64,000 nucleotides of DNA from Endotrypanum monterogeii (GCA_000333855.2 CM007319.1:887505-951504), one strand, 5' to 3'. Shown: positions 10,333 to 22,427, counted from the stretch's first letter. Notes: generated from the letters alone by a model not told the origin. Translations and numbers: made by a program.

Positions 10333-10866
10333 CCCGTTTTGCGAGGGTGAGTCGGGTGGGCGTTGAGGGCAGTCCGTCGCCCGGCCNNNNNNNNNNNNNN
10401 NNNNNNNNNNNNNNNNNNNNNNNNNNNNNNNNNNNNNNNNNNNNNNNNNNNNNNNNNNNNNNNNNNNNNNNNNNNNNNNNNNNNNNNNNNNNNNNNNNNN
10501 NNNNNNNNNNNNNNNNNNNNNNNNNNNNNNNNNNNNNNNNNNNNNNNNNNNNNNNNNNNNNNNNNNNNNNNNNNNNNNNNNNNNNNNNNNNNNNNNNNNN
10601 NNNNNNNNNNNNNNNNNNNNNNNNNNNNNNNNNNNNNNNNNNNNNNNNNNNNNNNNNNNNNNNNNNNNNNNNNNNNNCCACCCCATGGAATGCGACAACT
10701 CGGGGGGGGGGGTGGATGGGTGGTGGTGGTGGTCGGGGCACGCACTGCTGTCTGTCACATCGGCGCGTCCGCGAGAGCCCCCCAGCCACTGCGGTCTGGG
10801 AAGGCCCTCGTGGATTGCGGCCCATCTGCAGCTGGGCTCTCGAGTCCTCTCGAGTCCAATAGGCGC
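10333..10866. repeat. Interspersed repeat copy B (contains an N gap)
   Basis: The arms 10333-10386 and 10679-10866 match copy A (3683-3736 and 3847-4030) in the same orientation, with only scattered differences, mainly in a poly-G run and a GGT tract. The part missing behind the N run is 110 bp in copy A, while 291 N are written here. So this copy is either longer or the gap length is an estimate. Immediately outside the arms the two copies diverge. Confidence 0.75.
10387..10677. other. Assembly gap (291 N)
   Basis: Run of undetermined bases inside repeat copy B. It most likely marks a place where the assembler could not place reads because of the repeat. Confidence 0.98.
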
Positions 10867-13859
10867 CGCCCATCGGTGCCTATGTCCAACGCCGCGGTAC
10901 GTAACCAACATGGAAGGTGCGATGCTGGGGGGGGGGAACCGGAGAAAGGGGGTGACGGTCCGTATGCCCTGACTTTCCGGCGAGGCTGTTACGGCTGTGG
11001 AGAATTGTATTTTAGCGTGGGTGAGTGACGGATGAATGACAGTCTCTTGAACCTGTAGTTGCATCAAAAAAAAAATGTTTATTATAGTGGTTGCGGCTGT
11101 TGCGGTCTCTGAACTTCTGACAATTTTTTTTAATTTTCTCTGCTTAGGCTGAGTGTCGCGTCCTTCTATGAAGCGGCAGTTTGTGTGCTTTTCGCGTCTC
11201 TTTAGTCTCCGTTGACCGGAAATTTGGATGCGGCCGATGAGCTGTAGCGTGGAAACAGAGCTGACTGTTTATGTAAAGCCGTTTGGTATGTAGGGACGTT
11301 AGCGCATTTTGTTTTCAGCTTTGTTAGACGGTGAGGTTGGCGGAGGTCCCTCTTACCGAGGATTGTGCTGAAGTTGCTTTTTTTTTTTGCAGGGTGAGGA
11401 TGTGTCTGGCCTTTCTGTAATTTGCGAGGGAAACCGAATTATGTCGTGTTATCTTTTTGTTGTTTTTGAGCTACCCGTTACCCACGCCCCCTCCTACCTT
11501 TTTTCTGTAACGCTTTCTCGAATACGGTGTACGTGGCTGTTTGCTACTGCTGTAAGGATGGCGGGAGGATGTTGGTCGTTGGTGTGAGCGTGAGTTTTTT
11601 ATTATTAATATGACGTATCCAGGATGTCCGCGCCCGTTTTTTTTTTATTATTATCATCTATATCCGGATATATAGGTGGTTGCTGATCAAAATCCTTCCG
11701 TGCAAAACAAAGTAAAAAAAGAAAGAAGACCCCATGGGAGTCATAAGGAGCTGGTTAAGAAGAGGAATAATTCAAAGAGGAAGAACTGATTCAGCACGCG
11801 GCTAGGTGAGAGTAGTGTGAGCAGTCCTCTTCGCGCTACGCTGGTGGGTGTTCTTGAACCAGCAAATAGGCTGCCACACGGCTGTCCTCGCTAAGGGTAG
11901 TTATCCCGCATTAGTAATACCGTGTGCGTGAGAATGTACCTCACGCATGAGATCCAATCACGCGAAGGGGGGTTTAGCAGAAAAAAAAAACATGTTTTCT
12001 TCTTCGTCAAATCTCAATTTCTAGCGGATGTGCTGTCATCTATAACTCCTTTACCCACCATTTTCTTCACGAACCTCTCATCTTCGCTTCGCCCATTATG
12101 TGTTGCTGTGCATAAAAGAGAATCATACACATGCGACAGTAGCTCTCCATTCATGGTGACGGTGCTGGCATGAGGCAAGAAGAAATGTGAACCCAGAGGG
12201 TTGATTTACGGAGGGCGTCTCGGCATGCTCGGTCATCAACATCAGCCGCCGTGGAGGAGATACAGCTTGACGCTCCCGGTTACATTTTCCCGCAGGCATC
12301 CTTGAGCCCGGAAGAGGACCTATCGCGGCATCTAAAGCCACAGCTGTTCCATCTTCGGTTCCCGTACCTGCACTCTACGTGGCTGTACTCACACATTTCT
12401 CTTGCGGATACCATCTATCTAAGGCTCTTGATCATCATCACGTGTTCTGCTGCTGTATTTTTTGCCCTTAACAAAAAAAACCGCCCCAATGTTTTTTTTT
12501 CTGACGAGAAATATTACTGTCCGTATGGAAATCGGCTATCGTAGTCCTTGGGGCACGTCTAGACTGTCTTTTCCAGTCTTTCCTCATTTGCTGTCTCTTC
12601 AGTTTGTGTAATTTCATCCAGAAGAATTGACTTAACGGAAAGGAGGTAGGGAGGCAGGAACGGATGCGGACATTCAACGGCACGGTAGCGTCGCTCTGGG
12701 TGAGAGGGTATCTCAGGTTAATGCTCGACCAGCTGTCCAACCTTCCTCTTCTTTCCTCAGGAAGATGATTCTGCATGGAGTACGTTAGAAAATCGACTTG
12801 CATGGACGTGTGGAGAGAAAAAATCGTGGTGGTGGTGAGGATCGCTGACTTTGCTTGCTTGCATTCTCGTGAGATCCGCTACGGAGCAGGGCCACGGCGT
12901 TTTAATGTGACCCCTCCTTATCGAACATTTTCCGAAACAGCGGTGGCAGCGGCCCATAGCGCTCTTGACTCCGAGGCAGGGCATGCAGTGCCTTAAATAT
13001 GAGCATCACTTTCTCTTTCTTCCAACTGACAAGAAAATTTCGTGTAGACCCAGAGGCGTGTATGCTACGCATAACTCATCTCGGTGGCGTCAGCATACAA
13101 GTGCCAATGGGCCGCGCGGCCCCCCTAGGGGTTTCGTTGTTGGAGATGTTTGCTGTTTCCTCACTTCTTCAACCCACCGCAAGATGGCACCGCCTCAAGA
13201 CAGCTCGTTTTTTTTTTTTCTGCAGGTCGTCGCTAGTGTCGACTCCGGCGGGTTGCAGGTAGGAATGCGGCGTTCGCTGATATCTGCAAAGTGTCGTGGG
13301 GTTTACCGCCGTATACGTACGTTTGTCTGCTCTCTCGCAAGGAGAGGATATACCGCTCCAAGAAAACCCACTTGCGCGGGCACGTGATTACGTGTTTTGG
13401 CCCCATTTGTGAAGAGGGCAGCACATATTTTCTACAATTCCTGCCATGACTTGTTGTCCACACTATCCAATGCAGTCTTTTCTGGTCATCCGTGGTAGTG
13501 AGAAATGCAGGCATGGCGACCGAGTAGCAAGTGTTGGTCCGACCTCAAGTATACGTTAGTTATCGTGGAGCTGCGGGACCACTCTATAGTGGGAAGGGGG
13601 TGAGAGGCGCGCACGCATACTTACGATATTCTTGCAGCCGCTCCTGCGTGGGTCGGGTGTATGTCTGCCGAGGCTGCACCGTAAGTGTGGTGACGGGCAG
13701 CTCTTGGGCTTGGACCCACCGCTAGGATATCGTCCACGCGCTGTAACCCTCGAAGACACTGTTTACTCGCCTACACGCGCGCCCTCAGCACCCATGAACA
13801 CAAATGTTATCCTGATTGTCAGGAGAAAGGCTGTGTCCCTTTTTTTTCTTTTTTCCTAG

Positions 13860-13884
13860 CGTGTGTGTGTGTGTGTGTGTGTGT
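13860..13884. repeat. (TG)n microsatellite
   Basis: About 12 GT units after a poly-T tract. Confidence 0.9.
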
Positions 13885-16301
13885 TTTCCACCATTGTGGA
13901 TGCGTGGCCGAGCCTAATGGTGTATGACTGCGGTGTGTTGAGCGCCTCAAAACTTGACAAGTTTATGCGTCGCGATAGGCGGAGCGGGGGGGGGGGGAAG
14001 GAGGAGACCTTTCTGGTGGTCTCTCAAGTGCGTTTTTTGTTTTTTTTTACCGGAGTTAGCTGATCGCTGCTCACGCAGGGAACATCAGCAACATCGTCCT
14101 CGCCTTGAGTACATTCTAAGGGCTTTGAAAGAGAAGGCGGGGAAGGAGGATCGATGCACTCAGTGGTCAGAAACCCCTTTTCATATTGACGTTATCTTTC
14201 GCGTAGATGTTTCGCAGATGACAGCGACGATGGCGCATAACGGCGATCTGTTGTCACCAGACCATTCTCCTCGGATACTCAGGCTTATCAGTTTTTAGCA
14301 CGAGTACTGCAGCTCCCTTCCGCCATGATGCGGCTCCACTCGTGAACCCCTGGCATGTTGCTGTGTTGCGATCATGGAGGCGTTGCCTGTGTTCCAATAT
14401 GTTTATATACATATATTAAAAGGGAGCATAAGTACGGGGGGGGGGGCGTAGCGGGGTATGCACATTCAGGCACATATGTCCACAAAACGATACCTTCGCC
14501 CCTCTTCCACGTCACGTCTGCACACTGATCCCTCTATAGCCTCAAACCATTCCTCGTTTTGTTGGTGGGATGAAGATGGCGACCTTGACGGTCACTTGAT
14601 CCTTCTCATTTGAGGTGTGCGCTTGACATTTGTTTTAACCCTGGGCTCATCTATATGATCCTTTACCTGTTGTGCCTTTGCGTGCCGCTTTCATGGGTAG
14701 CGCGCTGTCACGTCTCTTCCCTAGTTTTCTGAGGTCGTTCGCTTCCAGCTTCCGATTCCTGATTCTCACTCGCTGAAGGTCGGAAAGGCAGACACAGATG
14801 GCGAGGGGGGTAGAACTCGTCTTCTCCCCCTTCTTTTTTTTTCTGATAGGCCTCTATTTTTTCTTGCTGATTCTCGTTTTAACACCCGCTCGCATTTAAG
14901 CCTCTGTTTCGCACCTACACGCCTGTAGGTGCTGGAAGGGTCGATGAAGTTCACTACCGACTTCTGCTGAGGCCCGCGGTTGGGGAGGGAGGAGACGGGT
15001 TCGCAGTGTGTGGCACGGTACTTCCACAGATGAAGAGGGATTTGGCCTCCCTCACCCCAAACTGTTGACAAAATGTTTAACTTACCAACCTGACGGAAAT
15101 TAGTTTTTTTTTTTCTGCGGTCGTTCCTCACTTGCAACTAAACTGTTTCACCGTACACATTGTTTCTGTCACGATGCACACGAATTCGTTCGAGGTGCTA
15201 CGCTACGACGTTTTTTTTTCCCCATACAGGATAAGAGGAGCGGGATATATTTTTTAAAGCTCCTGATCACCCTCGGCAACACACAGTCTTGACACCACAA
15301 GAACAATAATTTAAAAAATGAGCTTTTTTAAAATGTGTAGAGGCTTTACGAGTTTGATGTGGGATGTGCACCCCGCATGCTTTTTATTCCTTTTCTCATA
15401 CACTGCCTTTTGCTCGGTCTTCACACTATGCTTCTTTTTTTTGTGTGTGATTGCCTGTATGCTTATCTCCCTCGAACCTCATCTCACACGTATCTCCTCT
15501 TCCCCCTTTTCCTCACCTCTGGATGATGTTTCACATCTAAAAATATCCTCACAAACAAACACAACCACGATGCTCATGGTGTCGTCAACTACCCCACGGA
15601 TCCTTGATCGTTATTGTTATTATTGTTCCTATTTATAGCACAAACGCGCTCTCGTCCAGGGTTCTTCGTTCTATCAAACTGAGCGACCCCCCCCTTTCTT
15701 TCTCCTAAAGCGCTCTCTCTCCTGAATAGAGAGTAGCTACATCGCTGACCCTAGCCTCATTTACATATTTTGCCTCCATCTTTCATTTTCACTATTCATA
15801 TTTCCAGGAGTTTGAAACCGGAGGTGAGGCTACGCTGTTTTTGCCACACTTCGGAAGCATAAGCGCGCACACAAGCACAAAGACCCGCTCTCTTCTTTCG
15901 AGAAGTTCCCAACAGCCCATTCTCCTCTCTCGACGACGTAATAAATATAAGAGAGGAACGAAAAACGAAAAGAAAAAAGGTGCGTGGAGGATAGCACCCT
16001 CTCATACAAAAGTTCATGTATATATGTATATATTCCTCTTTTTTCTGTTAGCGTGCATGTACGCTCATTATCATTGATTTCATTTGCTTGAGCTATTTAT
16101 TAACTGCCTTTATTCTGATTTTCGACCTCTGCGTTTATAAACGTCTAACTGTAATGGGTCTCATTGGCTGTGAGTCTCATTTCCCTCCCAGTCCTACCAC
16201 TCCCACTCCAAGTGTGGATTTGTCCTCACATTGAAAACTGTGGAGCCTTGACAATTTTTTTTTTTGAGGTAGGTTCTTGGTTCTAAAAGAATTTCCATTA
16301 A

Positions 16302-16322
16302 ATATATATATATATATATATA
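16302..16322. repeat. (TA)n microsatellite
   Basis: About 10 AT units. Confidence 0.9.
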
Positions 16323-18212
16323 CATTTATATGTAGATTATCATCATCAGGCGTTTGTGTGTGTATGTGTCTTCTGTCAATCGATTCAGCCTCGTTAGTTA
16401 GTGCGTCAGTCTTTGTTAACGTGGGTGCTTTCATTCCCCTTTTCCCCCCGAGGGAGGTGGACATTATTTATTCTTCACAAGTGGTGCAATCCAAACGCTC
16501 CTTCCACGTCTTGTAAGCCAAAAGTGTGTGTGTTTGTGTCTATGTGCTCTCTATTCCTCTATAATTGACTGTACGCATATATTGTGATTTATTTGAGCAA
16601 TATTATTTCGTGAGAAGAAGCGGAAGAAGCGGCAGGTGGAGGGCAGAGGTAGCAGAAAAAAAAGACTGTCGATTGAGACAAGAGATTTTTGCATTCACTT
16701 GTCTTTTCGAAGGTTTTTTTTTTTTGTGTAGTGACTTGTGAAAGTGTAGCTCATCTTGTACGCTTTTTTATATCTTCACATTTTTATTTCCGGCTGCGGA
16801 TTGTCTCTACTCATATCAAAAAAAAGGTGGAAAACAAACCTGGTGCCCTGCAGATGTAAATACGGACGTATTCGAGTGGGCACTATACTATGTTCAATAA
16901 TTAGGCTTAACTCGACGATTTTATTTTTCTGCGCGAGGGTTTTACATATTCAACGTATTTCGTCGAAAAGATATATTTTTGCCAATATATTTGGATTTCT
17001 CTGTTTTAGCCATTATCGCATCTCTACTTTTCAGGTTTTTTTCGCTTTTATCGACACTTTGAAGATTTTTGTTCGAGACATTTTTTTTTCTAGTTTGCTC
17101 TCTTCTCATCACCTTGTGTGTGTGTTGACTTTTCTAACTTTTCGTAGGTTTTTTGGTTTTTGTTTTGCGCCTCGGTGTCCCGCTTCTCTTCTACAGGAGA
17201 TAGATGAAGACGTATCTTTCCCAGAAAAATACACCTTTGTTTGGAAAAACGCGCATCAATTCGCACGAGTAAGAGGAGAGAGAGGGAGGGACAGGGAAGG
17301 GTTCAATTAACAAACAATTCGTCAACTAGGAAAAAACAAATATTTTTTTCTCGTTTTCCCTGTTTAGTGTCTGGTTGGAGGAAACAAAAATCCAGTACAC
17401 CCACAGACACGCACACACAAATACATACATACAGAGAACCTCTCAGCGAAAGGAGGGGGGGGGGGCTACAGCTGGTTTGCTTTATTGATTTTGATTGTAG
17501 AGGAAGTTAGGTTTTTTTACATAGCATTTTTTTTTTTCACTGAAACTTTTTCATCTTGATTCTCTGCACTCTTCCCTTAGTTTAGTTATCTAGGTTCAAA
17601 AGATAGGCGCGTCTGTGTGTGCGTGCGTGCATTTCCGTGTCTTTTCAATCGATAAAGCACCAGTCCATCCTCTTCAGCTTTCCCCTTTTTTATTCAACGA
17701 CAGCGTGAAGATAATTCTGTGGAGGCTGTTCTTGTAATCGATCATCTTTCATGCGCTGCACCGGCTCTCACAAATTACACGTCGATTTCTTGAGCTTTCT
17801 CTGAGCAATTCAGTTTTTTTTTTTTTTTTCTCGCCCCCTTACACACCCATAAATATTCATTTACATATATTTTTATCCGCGCGTATATCAGGTTTCAGTG
17901 TCTTTGAAAGAAAAAAACTCTATTTTATTTTTCGAAGGGAAAAGGCCGCTTTGCGCTGTGGATTATCCACTTTGCCTTGTCCATCTTCAGGGGAGGTTAC
18001 ACATCCATTTTGATACTCCTCGTTAAAAAAAAAAGCGAAAGTCTGTCGAAGCAATCAGTACGTGGTGGTGCGGGAGAGAGGAGGCTGTGGGACGCAAAGG
18101 GGGGGGTATTTGGTGAGACAAGCGAGGTTGGCTTACCAGGCGTGGTACTGAACCGATCATCAACAGCAGGTCTCCTTGGTGCCGTTCTCATCTTCAAAAA
18201 ATAATAATAATA

Positions 18213-18232
18213 ATATATATATATATATATAT
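18213..18232. repeat. (TA)n microsatellite after AAT units
   Basis: A run of AAT repeats passes into alternating AT, about 125 bp ahead of the ATG at 18357. It may lie close to or inside the 5' UTR of that gene. Confidence 0.85.
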
Positions 18233-18356
18233 CAATCGAACGATTGCACTGTAGTAAGCTGCTGCTTTTCTAGGTTAACAGTCGATTGTTGTTACGCCGC
18301 ACGGTCAACGAAGGGAGCTCACACACTCAAAAAGAACGGGACACGGAGCAAGAGGT

Positions 18357-20483
18357 ATGCACAGCATTTATACCAGTGCCTTGGCAGTGCTTCTAAGCAC
18401 CGCATCAGTTGTAGTGAACTCCTTCCCGATACAAGTACTTCTTCACGAAAGCAAGAACACGTGGGCAACATATGATCTCCACCCGGACTACATAAATGCC
18501 AGTACTACCTCTAAGAGGGGCACAGCGATCTCAGCCAGCAACTCTCCCCAAGGTGGTCTGGAAAGTGCTCAGTCTGACCTTCGCCATGGACAGGATCATA
18601 TAGGTAGCGGTGCACTCACGCGGTGGGTATTGACTTGCGCCGTGGTTGGCTGTTTCGTCGCTATTATTTTTCTTGCACTCGTATGGTCCCTTCATGAATG
18701 GCTTTCGAGATGCAGTGATGGTCTCGTGCGTCGCCGGTGGTGCTTTGCCTACCATGCTCTCAGCGAGGGCAGTGCCAGGGAAGGCTACGGATCGGCAGAA
18801 GGGCTCTGCGGTAGTTTGTCAACCACTTTGGGTCGTCCCAACGTGAGCCTGCCGCAAAGATGTCTGATGCAAGTGCTCCGGCGTACCTCCCGCGATGACC
18901 TTTGTGGAACGGTACGTGTGATAGGCGAGCAAACGCAATCCAGCTGGACCGCGACGGATACCGGTGTGCTGAAGACAGGCGGTGAAGCTGAATTCTGGTC
19001 TCATCCGCGGAACAAGGACAGCACGCCGTCATTTGCATTCCATCTTTCCGCTTCAGAAGCACAATCAAGTGAAGACATGATCATCTTCTCCACCAACCTC
19101 GTAGGGTCGAGGGTAGGTTACCATGACGGTGATTTCCCCAAAGATACCTATGGCACGGAAGGCAGATGTAACGAGAGCAACTCGAGGGATGATGTGATTG
19201 CAGCAGATGAGCATCCCGTCTTTGCTGGCCTCGCGATAGAGGGGTCACGCCCTTTCTTGCCTCCTGCATCTCAGTTTCTCCCCCAGGTCTCTCCCTCACA
19301 GGGAACCCACCGCCAGGAAGGGCCGCACCCTGTTCACATTGGCGAGAGTAGGTGGGACTGCGATACCCAACAGTCTGGGGCCAGGGTAGATTTCACGACA
19401 TGCAAGGCCAGGTTTCCTGAGAGAGGTGCATCATCTCACCCTATCTCACCAATGCAGCGAAGCTCATCAGAGTTGCAGAGGCACAAGGAGGGGCTCGATA
19501 CGTACGTTGACGACACAGAGCCTCGTTGCGACACACCGCATTCCTCTGTAGTATTGTCGCGTGTGGAAACGACCATATTCGATAACGAAGATGTCGACGA
19601 TCGGGACATCTTTCTCGCAGATGACCCAGTCGATGAGGGCGGATTCTCTGCATTCCTCTTGTCCTTCAGCGAAACTCCGTACAACGCCACGGCGCTCTCT
19701 TTTAGCGATGTGGGGTGCGCAGATTCTCCACTGGAGGTATCAATAACAGCCAGGCCATCCCCGGCGACCAGCGGTGGTTTATGTCCGCTTGTCGGCTGCA
19801 ACAGAGTGGGGGCGGTAAGCCCCATGCACTCGGCAGCTAGTGGAATCACGTTTGACTCCGAGGATATGACGGAATGTGTCATCGAGGACGCTTCTCCTCC
19901 TCGGGGACATCTATGCTCACCTAAGCCGTGCGCGCAACAGACGGAGTTGCTAACCCAGCAGAAAAGGCGACGTTCGGCGAGATACTGCGAGCCATGGCAG
20001 CCAGTACCTGTTTCTCACAAGGTGGGTTCCCTGGACAGTGCTGCTCTCGCAGCAGATTCTGCGTTCTTCTGTGACCGAGACCCGTTTCAAAGCAATCATC
20101 TCCATCGTCACACCGACATGGGTGTGTTCGGGGACCTTCTAGACGACGCGATAAGTGGGGAGGAGACTCAGAGTACCAGAATGCTAATTACCGAGGACGG
20201 TGCCTGTGAGACACACGAGCGTACCGCGTCCCTTCAGATCACAGACACCATTTGTCTGCTGATTTCACCAACGTCATCACCGCCTTCCCACATGCTCAGT
20301 GCTTCGGACCCAATACTGTTGAAAAGCAAGGAAATTTGTGTGAAGAGCTCTGAGATCGGGTCTCCGCGCGTCGCTAAACAAGCATCGCTGAATCTCTCTT
20401 TTCCCTTGTCGAAGAGGACCTCCGATTCCGGGAAGGAAAACAGGAAATCCCCTTTTTTTTTCGATGATTGTTGGCGTAGATGA
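18357..20483 (+). CDS. Single-pass membrane protein of unknown function
   Basis: 708 residues; I do not recognise a family. Residues 1-22 look like a cleavable signal peptide (MHSIYTSALAVLL then small residues). A short outer segment (~23-88) has one N-glycosylation sequon at Asn47. One strong membrane span follows at about 90-112, ending in a Trp/His/Arg-rich boundary. The remaining ~595 residues would face the cytosol by the positive-inside rule (SLHEWLSRCSDGLVRRRW). They are Ser/Thr/Pro-rich, with an acidic patch near 407-430, and look largely disordered. A type I surface or endomembrane protein with a long cytosolic tail is the simplest reading. The ATG follows an AGAGGT context. The length, balanced composition and lack of stops support a real gene beside the T-rich spacer. 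It lies at the far end of the gene desert. Confidence 0.75.
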   Translation: MHSIYTSALAVLLSTASVVVNSFPIQVLLHESKNTWATYDLHPDYINASTTSKRGTAISASNSPQGGLESAQSDLRHGQDHIGSGALTRWVLTCAVVGCFVAIIFLALVWSLHEWLSRCSDGLVRRRWCFAYHALSEGSAREGYGSAEGLCGSLSTTLGRPNVSLPQRCLMQVLRRTSRDDLCGTVRVIGEQTQSSWTATDTGVLKTGGEAEFWSHPRNKDSTPSFAFHLSASEAQSSEDMIIFSTNLVGSRVGYHDGDFPKDTYGTEGRCNESNSRDDVIAADEHPVFAGLAIEGSRPFLPPASQFLPQVSPSQGTHRQEGPHPVHIGESRWDCDTQQSGARVDFTTCKARFPERGASSHPISPMQRSSSELQRHKEGLDTYVDDTEPRCDTPHSSVVLSRVETTIFDNEDVDDRDIFLADDPVDEGGFSAFLLSFSETPYNATALSFSDVGCADSPLEVSITARPSPATSGGLCPLVGCNRVGAVSPMHSAASGITFDSEDMTECVIEDASPPRGHLCSPKPCAQQTELLTQQKRRRSARYCEPWQPVPVSHKVGSLDSAALAADSAFFCDRDPFQSNHLHRHTDMGVFGDLLDDAISGEETQSTRMLITEDGACETHERTASLQITDTICLLISPTSSPPSHMLSASDPILLKSKEICVKSSEIGSPRVAKQASLNLSFPLSKRTSDSGKENRKSPFFFDDCWRR

Positions 20484-21266
20484 AACAGAGTTCACGTGCT
20501 CAAGTGCATGGATCTATACTAGTAGCCCGATCGACGACACAGTTTCATGAAGTCGTGACCGGGAGCACAGAGTGTCTCTGACACCTATATTGATGGACAC
20601 CCTCCTCCCACGTCTCTCTCTCCTCACCGAACAAGACGAAGAGCAGTTGGCCAGCTTTTTTTTTCTTTCTTTTTTTCCCTTACCAGTGTTTTGTGGATGT
20701 GCAGCGCTCTCTACATATGTATGTAGTTCTCGCACTGGCTTTATCCTTCCTTGCTTTCTTTAGTGCCTGTTCAGGTGCAAAGATTCATGTTGACCTCTTA
20801 AAATGTTTTGTTGGTTCTGAATACGGCGAGGTATTCTTTACTTGCTCTGTTTCTCCCAGCCGCTCCCTTTTTTATTATTTCTCAAGAAAATAAATCTTAG
20901 AGAATAGTCATTAGTATTTGGCATGTTTCTGTTTATTTCTCAGTAATTTTTGTAGTTTAGGGGTTCACCCACTGGCTGTCTTTATCTTATTTCTCTCTGT
21001 TGATCGTTTTCACAGCGCTTTTTTCTTGGGTAGGATTCGGTTGTGCTTGCGGCCGTGGCTCTGCGTCTAAGAATGTCCTCATCACTCGCCTTCCTCCCGT
21101 ATCGGTCCCTCCGACTGTTTGTCTTGAATTTATGTGTGTGTGTGTTTCTCCCGTTCCTTTCCATCCCTTTCTCCTGCCCCGAGCGTTTATTTTTGTATAC
21201 ATTGATGTACTGGCTGCCTGCATGCGTGGTCTCTTTAATGCCTCTTCGCGCGCGTCTGTATGTCTC

Positions 21267-21297
<31 letters not shown>

Positions 21298-21327
21298 CAC
21301 ACACACATCTATGTGTGTGTGTGTGTT
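21267..21327. repeat. Compound (TA)n-(CA)n-(TG)n microsatellite
   Basis: About 12 AT units, then CA units, then TG units. The CA and TG halves can pair as an inverted repeat. Confidence 0.85.
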
Positions 21328-22412
21328 TATGTGCTTTGATTCCTCTTTAATGTAAGAATCTCTTCTGAAAAAAAAAATGATTGGACAGGGAACGGAGGGC
21401 TATGCAGAGACTCCAAGCGGTATGCATTAAACTGTTGACTAGAATTATCGTCACTTAAAAAGAAACACTTTATGAGGACGAAAGAGACAGGTTAGGAGGA
21501 TACAAGAGCTGTCGTGTTGCGGGATTGTTTCTTATTTGCCCCCCCCCCCCTCCCTCCCTGAGCGCTGCACTAGAACAAAAATCAACATATACGTGGCGGT
21601 GTTCCCTAGGGCCCATATAGTGACCTTCATCACTTTTTCCTTCCAAGTTAAAAACGTGATTTTGATCTCTGCGTGCTCTCTCCAATGCTCGTGGTCGATG
21701 AAATAATCCTGTGCGCAGCCGCGGGGCCGGTTGCCGCGTTGACCAACGATGCTCACTGAATGCAATTCCTTATCTTGTACAGACCTTCCCTTTACATACA
21801 GCCATCCTCCCTTTCGTCTTCTCCCCCTCTTTTTTAAATACCTTTTTTTTTTTCTACGCCGGTGCCACGTCAATGCCCTGAACACGGATGCACCGCTCTA
21901 ATCACTCTACTTTTCTTGCACGCACCTACTCATCATTCTTCAACCGGTCTTTATGACATGAATACAATCCTTATTGAACCCTGCGAACACACACACACAT
22001 ATACAAGCATGTGATCCACTGGCGTACGGCTGGATAGGGCTCCATATTTTATTCAAAGGACTCGCTGAGGATCACTACTCATTCTCTCTTCAACACCGTA
22101 AAAAAAAAAAAAGCATACTCTTTTTGTTGTTGTTGTTGTTTACTACCTTTCCACAAAAAAAAATCTGAGGGAGTCGCCGAACTGATCCTAGACCTCATCA
22201 AAAGGGCAGTCACCTTCTCTCAGTCTCTTGCACTGCCTCTCCTTCATTTTCTCCTCCCCCCTCTCTAGTTGTCTGAAGAAAACTCCCAGCCAGTACAGAC
22301 AGCTGCTTTCACATTGCTCCAGCTTCCCTCGTCCATTTTTTTGTTGTTTGTTTTGTTGTGGATCTGTACCCCCGAAAAAAAAATAATCAAGTTGTACAAG
22401 TGAATACCACTC

Positions 22413-22427
22413 TGCTATCTTTTCCAG
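22413..22427 (+). promoter_or_regulatory. Candidate trans-splice acceptor for the FAHD1-like gene
   Basis: A pyrimidine-rich stretch ending in TTTTCCAG at 22420-22427, 136 bases before the ATG. A second good candidate is the CT-rich tract ending in CTCTAG at 22263-22268. Confidence 0.45.

Larger units (their letters stand above)
8939..18356 (+). other. 9.4 kb gene desert with repeat copy B and an assembly gap
   Basis: No gene is supported on either strand. It contains a GC-rich island (about 9660-10332), repeat copy B (10333-10866) with an N run at 10387-10677, a (TG)n tract (13860-13884), (TA)n tracts (16302-16322 and 18213-18232) and many homopolymer runs. Around 12,600-13,800 the composition is more balanced and short frames occur on both strands, which could be gene remnants, but none matches a family I know. 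From about 14,300 on it is mostly T-rich spacer. The last kilobase has poly-T (17813-17830) and other tracts suitable as acceptors for the gene at 18357. Confidence 0.55.

Noticed and set aside
9847..10350. 167-codon + frame and overlapping minus frames in the GC-rich island
   Set aside because: GC-rich DNA has few stops on all frames. No ATG on the + frame, and minus frames run through the N gap. No protein similarity.
12251..12544. 97-codon frame with a hydrophobic C-terminal stretch
   Set aside because: The in-frame region back to the previous stop at 12188 has no ATG. No resemblance to a known protein. Could be a remnant but not a gene as it stands.
13860..13884. Tandem repeats considered as a CRISPR array
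   Set aside because: These are simple dinucleotide microsatellites without spacers, in a eukaryotic genome.
16756..17310. 184-codon open frame on + in the gene desert
   Set aside because: Begins with TTG, contains no ATG at all, and is Phe/Leu/Ser/Ile-rich as expected from translated T-rich spacer.
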